DNA of 29,771 bases from IDS-8 sp040902105. GTDB lineage: Bacteria; Pseudomonadota; Gammaproteobacteria; Steroidobacterales; Woeseiaceae. The notes beneath the pieces were generated by a model. It searched no databases. It was not told the origin of the DNA and was given only the letters and a program-made list of their open reading frames with translations. This document shows, one piece after another, positions 9,051 through 15,970 of the stretch. The position numbers and the translations under genes were made by a program. Each line of letters opens with the position of its first letter. Position 1 is the stretch's first letter. The stretch covers positions 1 to 29,771 of the forward strand of contig JBBDXW010000037.1 in the NCBI GenBank assembly GCA_040902105.1. Reading direction: 5' to 3'.

Positions 9051-9560
9051 TCAGGAGCCGCTTGCGGCACTCTTGCCCGAGGTACCGACCGGCTCGCTGC
9101 CCGGGTTATTCGCGCCGGGATGGCGCCGGGTTTCTGCGGACTCCAGGCGCGCCGGGCGCGGCGCCTCCAGGCGATCGGTCTGATCCAGCAGCGGTACCTT
9201 GCCTTCCGGCTTGTGTACCAGTTTGCCGTTAATCTCGGCGCCGATGGCCATCTCGATCAGATTGTAATACACATTGCCAATGACTCGCGCGGTCGGCCCG
9301 AGTTCCACCCGCTGGCCGGCAACCACATCGCCGCGGACAAGGCCGTGCAATACGACATAAGGCACCGTAACGCCACCCTCGACACTGCCGTCCTCGGCAA
9401 TACTGAGCGCCGAGTGGCTCTTGGGATCAGCGCTGACGTTACCTTTCACCACGCCGTCGACGTGACAGCGGCCGCAAAACGACAGATCGCCCATTACTTT
9501 TGAATTCGGGCCGACCAGAGTATCGATTCGAGTGTCCATCTGTGATTTTCGCCCAAACAC
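9051..9560 (-). CDS. Bactofilin family cytoskeletal protein
   Basis: Bactofilins polymerise into beta-helical filaments that scaffold cell-shape, stalk or polarity proteins at the inner membrane. I choose the GTG at 9560, preceded by AGCAGGGAG and matching the usual bactofilin beginning (FGRKS, then RIDTLVGPNSKVMGD). A longer frame from ATG 9599 would overlap the upstream gene by 22 nt. The core (about residues 10-115) shows the repeating short-strand pattern of DUF583 (VDGVVKGNV, VRGDVVAG, IGNVYYN), followed by a Pro/Ser/Gly-rich tail probably without fold. Oddity: residues 29-33 read CGRCH where homologues usually have glycine or serine. It lies between a DUF6776-like membrane protein gene and erpA. 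Confidence 0.9.
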   Translation of the reverse strand: MFGRKSQMDTRIDTLVGPNSKVMGDLSFCGRCHVDGVVKGNVSADPKSHSALSIAEDGSVEGGVTVPYVVLHGLVRGDVVAGQRVELGPTARVIGNVYYNLIEMAIGAEINGKLVHKPEGKVPLLDQTDRLEAPRPARLESAETRRHPGANNPGSEPVGTSGKSAASGS

Positions 9561-9577
9561 CGCCTGCTCCCTGCTCT

Positions 9578-10300
9578 TTAGCCCTGACCAGTCTGCCATA
9601 GAAAGCTTTGCTTTACGCTTGCGATCGACTTCGTTCTCGAATTCACCTCGATATGGACTTTTTCCGGAGTAAACCCGTCCGGCAGGATCAATTGCCGATC
9701 AAAGTTCTGGAAATAACGAAACGAAAACGGCCAGCCGCTATCCTCATCGTCGGGCACCAGTTGTTCCAGCGCGTAGGTCACCGTCGTACCGTCCTGCGCC
9801 CCTTCGAGGCTGAACTCGACGTCTCCTTTCACGCTGCGCTCATGCTGCATTACCTGCACCAGTACAAGGTTTACATGATACTGGCGCTCGTTCTTCCCCT
9901 TGCTCAGCTTCAGTTCCTGAACACGAAGGCCGCGGCCGCCGTCGTCCGGCGAAATGATGCCGCGATAGAAACCGATCGCATCACGCTGCTCCTGGATCTT
10001 TTGCTGCAGCCCGGCCAGGCTTTCCTCAACCTGCCTGTAGGCCTCGCGGTCGATGTCGCGATGCGTTTCAAGAAGCTGAATCTGCTCCTTCAGCGACAGG
10101 ATTTCCTTGCCAAGCGTGTCGATCCGATCCTCGTAGGCACTTCTTTCGACGGCTGCTTCGACGATGTTGTAGTCGGCCAGGATGCGTCCCAACTCGAACA
10201 GGAGATAAGCCGCAATCAACATGGCAACGCCGATCCCGATGCCCATGCCCATCCGGCTGTGCGGAGCGCCGTGTCGTTGCATGCCTGGTTTGTTCGCCAC
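9578..10300 (-). CDS. DUF6776-like membrane protein with coiled coil, unknown function
   Basis: No function is known to me. The 240-aa product starts at GTG 10300 (AGGA 5-8 nt upstream). It has one transmembrane helix (about 17-39, glycine- and methionine-rich), a coiled coil at about 50-110 (LGKEILSLKEQIQLLE and onward) and a beta-rich C-terminal domain (about 120-235) with an FRYFQNFD motif. That arrangement, with the gene just before a bactofilin and near erpA, fits the DUF6776 family. A periplasmic coiled coil anchored in the inner membrane next to a bactofilin suggests a shape- or envelope-related partner; that is inference. Confidence 0.8.
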   Translation of the reverse strand: MANKPGMQRHGAPHSRMGMGIGIGVAMLIAAYLLFELGRILADYNIVEAAVERSAYEDRIDTLGKEILSLKEQIQLLETHRDIDREAYRQVEESLAGLQQKIQEQRDAIGFYRGIISPDDGGRGLRVQELKLSKGKNERQYHVNLVLVQVMQHERSVKGDVEFSLEGAQDGTTVTYALEQLVPDDEDSGWPFSFRYFQNFDRQLILPDGFTPEKVHIEVNSRTKSIASVKQSFLWQTGQG

Positions 10301-10379
10301 CGGTTCCTGTCTCTGGCATGATGGAATTCATTATGTTACGCGGCGACCGGTGCAAACTGAAGTGCGGCAGATCACGGAT

Positions 10380-10401
10380 TTGCCTTTGAATTCAGAGGCA
10401 A
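10380..10401. promoter_or_regulatory. 22-bp palindrome in the DUF6776/hemJ divergent region
   Basis: TTGCCT-TTGAATTCA-GAGGCAA is symmetric about 10390.5 over all 22 bp except one pair. It lies about 70 nt upstream of hemJ and 80 nt upstream of the divergent membrane-protein gene. No T-run follows, so an operator for a dimeric regulator is more likely than a terminator. I do not recognise the binding family. Confidence 0.4.
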
Positions 10402-10469
10402 GGCGTTTTCGGCGACAGGCCGGAGCGCGCCGTCCGGGTTACAGGTAAACAAGTTACAGAAAGGCCCAG

Positions 10470-10904
10470 ATGCAGTCCGCAAGCTATTACCTGTGGTTCA
10501 AAGCCCTGCACATCGCCTTCATGGTGACCTGGTTTGCCGGGCTTTTCTATTTGCCGCGGTTGTTCATCTATCACGCCGAAGCAAGCGACCCGCCGGGACG
10601 CAGCCGTTTCTCCCTCATGGAAAGGCGCCTGTACGCGATCATGACGATCGGCGCCGCGCTCACAGCCGCGTTCGGCCTCGCGCTGTTGTGGATGAATCCC
10701 GATTTGCTGTCGCGAACCTGGTTTCAGGCGAAGCTTCTGCTGCTCGTTGCAATGGTGATTTACCACTTCCGCTGCAGGCACTGGATACGGCGACTGGCAA
10801 CGGCAACCACGCCACAGGCGACCCGGGGAATGCGCTGGTTTAACGAGATTCCGGTGATATTCCTGTTGGGTATCGTCTTCCTGGCGGTGTTGAAGCCGTT
10901 TTGA
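10470..10904 (+). CDS. hemJ: Protoporphyrinogen IX oxidase HemJ
   Basis: Oxidises protoporphyrinogen IX to protoporphyrin IX in the inner membrane during haem synthesis. The 144-aa protein has four transmembrane segments and the HemJ signature near the N-terminus: W9, H14 and WFAGLFYLPRLFIYH (21-35). A conserved QAKL segment follows (K88), and there is an RWFNEIP motif before the last helix. A good ribosome-binding site (GAAAGG) precedes the ATG. In the Pseudomonas-type order hemJ is followed by argC; here it is followed by a palindromic repeat and convergent rppH. Confidence 0.93.
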   Translation: MQSASYYLWFKALHIAFMVTWFAGLFYLPRLFIYHAEASDPPGRSRFSLMERRLYAIMTIGAALTAAFGLALLWMNPDLLSRTWFQAKLLLLVAMVIYHFRCRHWIRRLATATTPQATRGMRWFNEIPVIFLLGIVFLAVLKPF

Positions 10905-10939
10905 GGCGATTCTCGCCCCGGGGGAGTGCCTCTGGACAA

Positions 10940-11053
10940 GTCGACTTCGTTCGTCTCTGGCACGAGCAGGAGCACGCTCCGGGGTGTTCCACAAAGCGAG
11001 TTCGCGAAGCGGTGTTTGAGCGCCTGGAATACCCCCGGGGCGCTTACTCCTGC
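10940..11053. repeat. dispersed palindromic intergenic repeat, copy 1
   Basis: Bases 10940-11002 match 29698-29760 at roughly 84 % identity by eye. Shared blocks are TTCGTTCGTCTC, AGCAGGAG, CCGGGG and TGTTCCAC, then GCGAGTT. Copy 1 is also a long imperfect inverted repeat: 10966-10990 pairs with 11026-11053, with GCAGGAG facing CTCCTGC and CCGGGGTGTTCC facing GGAATACCCCCGG. There is a smaller inner stem around the TTCGCGAA centre. It fills the gap between convergent hemJ and rppH. A non-autonomous REP/MITE-like element or a bidirectional terminator are both possible. Confidence 0.7.
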
Positions 11054-11082
11054 GTCGTCAAAAGCAATCTGCGTCGCGCCGC

Positions 11083-11658
11083 TCAGGTTGACTGCTGCTC
11101 CCGAGCCTTCTCGATATCCCTGTCAAATACGGCGCGCCAGCGATTCGGCCACCACCGCGGTCTCGGCGGCAGGCCGTCGGGATAGACGTGCTGCCCCAGT
11201 TCATGCAGTGCGCTGGCATAGACACGCCGCTTGAAATAGATCACCTCGTTCACCGGCTTCCAGAAATCGACCCAGCGCCAGCGATCGAATTCCGGGCTGT
11301 CGCAGCGATCGAAGCGAACCCGGTCTTCCGAACCCAGCAGTTTCAGCATGAACCAGCGTTGTTTCTGTCCGATGCACAGGGGTTTGCTGCCGCGGCGCAG
11401 GTACTTGTCCGGCAGCCGATAACGCAGCCAGTCGCGCGTGACCCCGAGAATTTCGACGTCGGCGGAATGCAGGCCGACCTCTTCATGCAATTCCCGGTAC
11501 ATGGCGTCGTACTCGGTTTCGCCGAGCATCATGCCGCCTTGCGGGAACTGCCAGCCTTTGTTGCCGATACGGCCTGCCAACAGGAGTTTGCCGTCTGCAT
11601 TTGCGAGAATAATGCCGACGTTCGCTCGAAAGCCTTCAGAATCGATGTGGTCAGTCAT
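11083..11658 (-). CDS. rppH: RNA pyrophosphohydrolase (Nudix)
   Basis: Removes pyrophosphate from mRNA 5' ends and so triggers RNase E-dependent decay. The Nudix box GGMMLGETEYDAMYRELHEE is followed by VGL, with all catalytic Gly/Arg/Glu positions in place. The N-terminal FRANVGIILAN and WQFPQGG and the later LRYRLPDKY and GQKQRWFMLKL segments are RppH-specific. I choose the ATG at 11658, which has GAGTGAT just upstream; an in-frame ATG at 11667 adds three residues. The length of about 191 aa is slightly above E. coli (176). It converges on hemJ across the palindromic repeat. Confidence 0.96.
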   Translation of the reverse strand: MTDHIDSEGFRANVGIILANADGKLLLAGRIGNKGWQFPQGGMMLGETEYDAMYRELHEEVGLHSADVEILGVTRDWLRYRLPDKYLRRGSKPLCIGQKQRWFMLKLLGSEDRVRFDRCDSPEFDRWRWVDFWKPVNEVIYFKRRVYASALHELGQHVYPDGLPPRPRWWPNRWRAVFDRDIEKAREQQST

Positions 11659-11782
11659 ATCACTCATGGGACAGGCAGGATTGTCCGATATTCGGTCCGG
11701 CAGTCAACGGGCAGTCGCCGCGGACGCGCATGAATAATGCGAGCCCGCCGTCTGCGCGGTATTGTAGTCGGAAGGTTTTTGC

Positions 11783-12787
11783 GTGCGACCTGAGCGAGGA
11801 CAGGTGATTCTGCGACGATCGGGCTTTCTCTTTGCCGGGCTTAGCGCCATTTCGCTTGCTGCCGTTGCTGCAGCCCTTGCGTCGGGCAGCGCCGATGTGG
11901 GATTCGCCGCGGCCTGGGAGGCGCTGGCCGGCAATGCGCCCGATAACATCGAGAACCTCGTGTGGCAACTGCGCATGCCGCGAGCGCTGACGGCCTTTGG
12001 TGTCGGCGGCCTGCTGGCTGTAGCCGGCGTCCTGATGCAGGTGCTGCTGCGCAACCCGTTAGCTGAACCGTACATCCTGGGAAGTTCCGGCGGTGCCGCC
12101 GTCGCAGCCCTGCTCGGCATGATGCTCGGTCTCGGCAGCGCGCTCGTCGACGCGGCGGCGTTTGCGGGTGCGATGGCGGCAACGCTTCTCGTATTCTCGA
12201 TCGCGCAAGGCAGCGGATCGTGGGCGCCTGCCCGGCTGTTGCTGACCGGGGTGGTGCTCGCCGCGGGTTTCACTGCCGCGACCACTCTGTTGCTCGCGCT
12301 GACCCCGGATCAGAACCTTCGCGGGATGCTGTTCTGGCTGATGGGCGACCTGAGCTTCGCCTACTCGCCGTCGCGGAGTCTCTGGTTGCTCGCGACCATT
12401 ACGCTCGCCGGCACTCTCGCGTCGCGGCACCTCAACGTTCTGGCGCGGGGCGAATTGCAGGCGGCGATTGTGGGTCTCCCGGTGGCGGGCTTTCGTCTTT
12501 GCATTTTCGCGGTGACGTCGCTTGCCGTTGCGATAACCGTGACGACGGTCGGCGTGATCGGCTTTATCGGCCTGGTCATCCCTCACCTGGTACGCCTGAT
12601 CGCCGGCAGCGATCATCGCATCGTGCTGCCGGCTTCTGCATTGGCCGGCGGCAGCCTGCTCGTCATCGCCGACACGTTGGCCCGCACGGTCATGGCGCCC
12701 CGCCAATTGCCGGTGGGCGCGCTGACTGCCGCAATCGGTGTGCCCCTGTTTCTTATTCTGATGAGCCGCAGCCGCCGCGCCGGCTGA
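11783..12787 (+). CDS. FecCD/BtuC-family ABC transporter permease, orphan
   Basis: Type II importer permease of the class that moves ferric siderophores, haem, cobalamin or related metal complexes across the inner membrane. The 334-aa protein is almost entirely hydrophobic (about 9-10 helices). It carries family motifs: LRMPRALTAFGVGGLLAVAGVLMQ, RNPLAEPYILGSSGGAA and GFIGLVIPHLVRL(I)xGxDHR. The start is GTG at 11783 with GGAAGG 7-8 nt upstream; GTG 11804 is a weaker alternative. Neither a FecE/BtuD-type ATPase nor a FecB/BtuF-type binding protein is beside it, whereas these normally flank it. It may share components encoded elsewhere. The substrate cannot be told. Confidence 0.88.
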   Translation: MRPERGQVILRRSGFLFAGLSAISLAAVAAALASGSADVGFAAAWEALAGNAPDNIENLVWQLRMPRALTAFGVGGLLAVAGVLMQVLLRNPLAEPYILGSSGGAAVAALLGMMLGLGSALVDAAAFAGAMAATLLVFSIAQGSGSWAPARLLLTGVVLAAGFTAATTLLLALTPDQNLRGMLFWLMGDLSFAYSPSRSLWLLATITLAGTLASRHLNVLARGELQAAIVGLPVAGFRLCIFAVTSLAVAITVTTVGVIGFIGLVIPHLVRLIAGSDHRIVLPASALAGGSLLVIADTLARTVMAPRQLPVGALTAAIGVPLFLILMSRSRRAG

Positions 12788-12826
12788 ACTTGTGTCAAGG
12801 TTCCTGCACTTCGCGCGCACCCGGGT

Positions 12827-12855
12827 CTGACGGGCGCCGGGCATTGCGCTAGAAT
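12827..12855 (+). promoter_or_regulatory. predicted promoter of the ABC/SCO/cupredoxin operon
   Basis: -35 CTGACG (12827-12832), 17-bp spacer, -10 TAGAAT (12850-12855). The implied transcript start near 12863 lies downstream of an early in-frame ATG at 12858 and supports the ATG at 12996 as the translation start, leaving a leader of about 130 nt. The 12788-12995 gap otherwise shows no gene and no metal-regulator site I can identify. Confidence 0.5.
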
Positions 12856-12995
12856 GCGTGCGCAGCGTACGGCACAGCCCGCGGCCTGCCACGCAAGCTG
12901 TCAAACGGTGCCTCATTCGACAACAGATCGAAGGCACCCGACAGACGGGTCGGGAAGCCCATTGCCAACGGGGCTTACCGATCAGCAGAGATACG

Positions 12996-14048
12996 ATGGA
13001 AATGAGCTGGGCGAATCGACAGGGCGCGCACTTTCTTACACGCAGGCAGGTATTGCAGGCAGGCATGGCAGCCGCCCTACCGCTCGCCGCGCTCTCCTGT
13101 ACGGCGAAGAATCCGAATGCATTGCAGGTAGGCGCTCTGCCCGTGACCTGCAATCTCACACTGCCGATCGCGTGTGCGGCCAACGCGATCAACAACAGCG
13201 CTGCAGCTCCGGGCAGCTCGAGCTTCGAATACCAATTCAGTAAATACAGCGGCTGGCCCGAAGTAAAAGAGTCGCTCATGGCAGGTCGCGTGCAGGCGGC
13301 TTATATGCTCGCGCCCCTCGTCATGGATCTGGCCGACAACAGGATACCGGTCAAGATCGTATCGCTCGGCCATCGCTCGGGCGCCGTGATCATGGTGCGT
13401 ACCGATTCGCCGTACCAGACTTTTCGACAACTGGCCGGCAAGACCATCGCGATTCCCAGTCGATTCGCGGTGGATTTCCTTTTTCTCAGAAAGATGCTGG
13501 CGCAGGAAGACATGACGCCGCAGGACGTCAAACTGGTTGAGATGCCACCCCCGGACATGCCCGCGGCTCTCTATGCCAGTGCGGTTGATGCGTACTGCAC
13601 CGGAGAACCGTTCGGCGCCGCGGCGGAGAAAGCCGGCTACGCACGGCCCCTGCGGATGACTCGTGATGAGTGGCCCAGGTACATTTGCTGCGTGCTGACC
13701 GTGCGAGAGGAGCTGATCCGGGACCATCCCGAAGTCGTGCAGAACCTCGTCAACCTGGTGTTGGGTGCGGGCCAGTGGCTGGACGCCAGGCAGGAACATC
13801 GCGATACGGCAGCGGAAATTGCGGCGGGGCGCGAGTTCTTCAATCAGGATCCGGGCATCATCAAGTTTGTGATGGAGAATCCGGTCGACCGGGTGACGTA
13901 TGGCGATTTGCGCATGATTCGGAAGGAATTCGAGGAGCTGATGCAGCTTTCTCTCGAAGCCGAAACCATTAAGCATCCGATTCCGTACGAGACATACGTG
14001 GACGAGCGCTTTGCACGAAACGCCAAACCCGCCGTCATCCCCCTTTGA
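12996..14048 (+). CDS. NrtA/SsuA-class ABC substrate-binding lipoprotein with Tat signal
   Basis: Probable ligand receptor of the importer encoded downstream. From ATG 12996 (350 aa) the N-terminus has a twin-arginine signal (LTRRQVLQAG, R16-R17), a hydrophobic stretch and the lipobox LAALSC (C35), so a folded, lipid-anchored periplasmic protein is expected. The body resembles nitrate/sulfonate-type binding proteins: SGWPEVKESLMAGRVQAAYML at 85-105 and the LAGKTIAIP motif near 146-154. The mature protein has C52, C60, C200 and a C231-C232 pair. A free start 138 nt upstream is possible but would hide the signal peptide. It ends 16 nt before the SCO gene. Ligand unknown; nitrate or sulfonate specificity should not be assumed. 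Confidence 0.85.
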   Translation: MEMSWANRQGAHFLTRRQVLQAGMAAALPLAALSCTAKNPNALQVGALPVTCNLTLPIACAANAINNSAAAPGSSSFEYQFSKYSGWPEVKESLMAGRVQAAYMLAPLVMDLADNRIPVKIVSLGHRSGAVIMVRTDSPYQTFRQLAGKTIAIPSRFAVDFLFLRKMLAQEDMTPQDVKLVEMPPPDMPAALYASAVDAYCTGEPFGAAAEKAGYARPLRMTRDEWPRYICCVLTVREELIRDHPEVVQNLVNLVLGAGQWLDARQEHRDTAAEIAAGREFFNQDPGIIKFVMENPVDRVTYGDLRMIRKEFEELMQLSLEAETIKHPIPYETYVDERFARNAKPAVIPL

Positions 14049-14064
14049 AACCGGGGAATGACCG

Positions 14065-14640
14065 ATGAAGCGCGCTTTCACGACTCTCCTGCCCTTGCTG
14101 CTCTCCACCGCTGTCTGGGGCGCGGATGACAACGGCCTGGTCGCGGGCGTGTTCAGCCCTCCCCGGCAGGCGCCTGAATTCTCGTTGCGAGGCTCGAATG
14201 GCGCCGAGTTGAAGCCCGATACTTACCGCGGCAAGGTTGTCATCCTCGGATTCGGTTTCACGTCCTGCCCGGAAATCTGCCCGACGACGCTTGCTGTGCT
14301 GGCCCAGGCCCGCAGCAAGCTGGGGCCGCAAGCCGAACAACTTCAAGTCGTCTATGTGACGGTCGATCCGCAAACCGATTCGCCGGAGCAGATGCGAAAG
14401 TATCTCGCGAATTTCGACCCGACGTTCATCGGCGGCACGGGCACAGAAGAACAACTCGCCGCGGTGCGCAAGGAATACGGAATTATTGCAAATAAGAAAC
14501 AGTACGGCGACGCCTCCACGTACGCTCACTCCTCGTACACCTACCTGATCGATCGTGACGGCAAACTGCGCGCGCTGATGACGTACGGGCATACTGCCGC
14601 GGACTACGTGCACGACGTCAGGGTACTGCTGAAGGAATGA
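14065..14640 (+). CDS. SCO1/SenC family copper chaperone
   Basis: SCO proteins deliver copper to, or reduce, the CuA centre of cytochrome oxidase and related cuproenzymes in the periplasm. A Sec signal peptide (about 1-19, ending VWGA) leads into a thioredoxin-like fold. The copper-binding CPEIC (C68, C72) sits in GFGFTSCPEICPTT, and the third ligand H155 is in TYAHSSYTYLID. DPQTDSPEQM is another family marker. At 191 aa it is complete. It lies inside an ABC importer operon, 16 nt after the binding-protein gene and 25 nt before the cupredoxin-like gene, rather than beside oxidase genes, which is unusual. Confidence 0.93.
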   Translation: MKRAFTTLLPLLLSTAVWGADDNGLVAGVFSPPRQAPEFSLRGSNGAELKPDTYRGKVVILGFGFTSCPEICPTTLAVLAQARSKLGPQAEQLQVVYVTVDPQTDSPEQMRKYLANFDPTFIGGTGTEEQLAAVRKEYGIIANKKQYGDASTYAHSSYTYLIDRDGKLRALMTYGHTAADYVHDVRVLLKE

Positions 14641-14665
14641 TCGTGCGCCGCCGCGCAGTCGAATC

Positions 14666-15139
14666 GTGAAGCTTTCCGGCTGGAAATGGCTCGCCATTCT
14701 GCTGGCCGGTGGCGCATTCGGCGTGACCGGCTGGGCGGGGTTCGCGCCGATCGAGTCGGGCTCCAGGGATGAAATTTTCGAGATCCCCCAGGGGACATGG
14801 GCGCGCCGCATGGCCGGAAACCAGGTCGAGATCCTGCCGGACGAAATTCGGCTGACGCTCGGCATCAGGGACATCCTCGTCCTCAGGAACCTGGACGATG
14901 TGCCGCAGATTTTCGGGCCGACACTGATGATGCCCGGCCAGAGCTTCCGGCTGCCGTTCGCGTCGGCATCCAGCTATCAATTTGCGTGTACGGCGCACGC
15001 CAGCGGGCAGATGACGATTGTCGTCGACCCATATCCGGCGCACCCCTGGGCTCGGCTTCGATGGCGGATTCGGGAGCTGCTGAAGCCGAATCCCGTGCTC
15101 CACTATCGGGAAACGGCAGCTCAAGCGCGACGGGAATGA
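14666..15139 (+). CDS. Membrane-anchored cupredoxin-like protein
   Basis: A small periplasmic, plastocyanin-like domain (about 50-120) behind one N-terminal helix (8-26), followed by a basic tail. The C-terminal copper loop is intact: C108, H111 and M116 in FACTAHASGQM. The first histidine of a type 1 site is expected in the DDVPHxxGP position, but here it is Q81 (DDVPQIFGP), so the site may be altered or copper may bind differently. The start is GTG 14666; an upstream GTG (14643) stops at once. Electron transfer, copper storage or copper hand-over to the SCO protein are possible roles. The co-operonic SCO gene supports a copper link. Confidence 0.78.
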   Translation: MKLSGWKWLAILLAGGAFGVTGWAGFAPIESGSRDEIFEIPQGTWARRMAGNQVEILPDEIRLTLGIRDILVLRNLDDVPQIFGPTLMMPGQSFRLPFASASSYQFACTAHASGQMTIVVDPYPAHPWARLRWRIRELLKPNPVLHYRETAAQARRE

Positions 15140-15211
15140 GATTCATGCTTACAATGCAGGGCTTTGCCTGCTGACCCGTACGCATAACAGAAAACATTTC
15201 CCGCCAGCTAT

Positions 15212-15970
15212 ATGAGCAAATTCAAGCAGGTTCTTCCCTCCCTGGTCGTCATCGGCGTGCTGCTTGCGGCCTGGTGGGTGATCGTCGTCAAGACCCGGAG
15301 CGTTATTTTTCCCACGCCATGGCAAGTCGTGGCGGGTACGATCGAGCTGATCAAGGACGGAACGTTGTGGATGCACATCGGCGCATCCCTGTTCCGTGTC
15401 GCTGCCGGATTTCTGCTTGCGGTAGCCTTCGCCGTGCCACTGGGCTTGTGGATGGGATGGGTGAAAGGTGCGTTCATCACCTTGAATCCGCTGTTCCAGA
15501 TACTTCGTCCTATTTCGCCGATCGCCTGGATTCCGATTGCAATTCTCTGGTTCGGTGTCGGCAATGCCTCGCCGATATTTCTCATCTTTATCTCGTCGGT
15601 TTTTCCGATGATCGTGCAAACCACCGTCGGCGTGCATACGATCGAGCGGCGATACTTAAGGGCGGCGGAGAACTTCGGTGTGTCGCGATACACGCTGTTT
15701 CGTCAAGTCGTCATTCCCGCGGTACTGCCACAAATACTCGTCGGCATGAGAATCGGATTGGGCGTCGCATGGCTCGTGGTGGTAGCGGCGGAGATGATCG
15801 CACTCCGGACAGGCCTCGGTTATCTCATCATGGATTCGCGCAACGCGGGCAACCGTTACGACCTGGTGATCGCCAGCATGATCATCATAGGCTTGATCGG
15901 TTTGATGCTGGACGGCGGCATGCGGCTGCTGGAAGGCCACAAGTTGATAAGATGGCGTTATGCGCACTAA
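15212..15970 (+). CDS. TauC/SsuC/NrtB-class ABC transporter permease
   Basis: Inner-membrane channel subunit of a type I ABC importer. The 252-aa protein has about six helices, the coupling-helix motif near residues 150-185 (RRYLRAAENFGVSRYTLFRQVVIPAVLPQI, the EAA loop) and the LRPISPIAWIPIAILWFG stretch typical of nitrate/sulfonate/taurine permeases. A 72-nt gap follows the cupredoxin gene; no strong ribosome-binding site is seen before ATG 15212. Its last 11 nt overlap the ATPase gene, so the two are translationally coupled. With the binding protein and ATPase it makes a complete importer. Confidence 0.92.
   Translation: MSKFKQVLPSLVVIGVLLAAWWVIVVKTRSVIFPTPWQVVAGTIELIKDGTLWMHIGASLFRVAAGFLLAVAFAVPLGLWMGWVKGAFITLNPLFQILRPISPIAWIPIAILWFGVGNASPIFLIFISSVFPMIVQTTVGVHTIERRYLRAAENFGVSRYTLFRQVVIPAVLPQILVGMRIGLGVAWLVVVAAEMIALRTGLGYLIMDSRNAGNRYDLVIASMIIIGLIGLMLDGGMRLLEGHKLIRWRYAH

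Noticed and set aside
12858..12995. N-terminal extension of the NrtA-class protein to 12858
   Set aside because: The ATG lies at about the predicted transcript start, and the extension would place 46 unrelated residues before the Tat signal.
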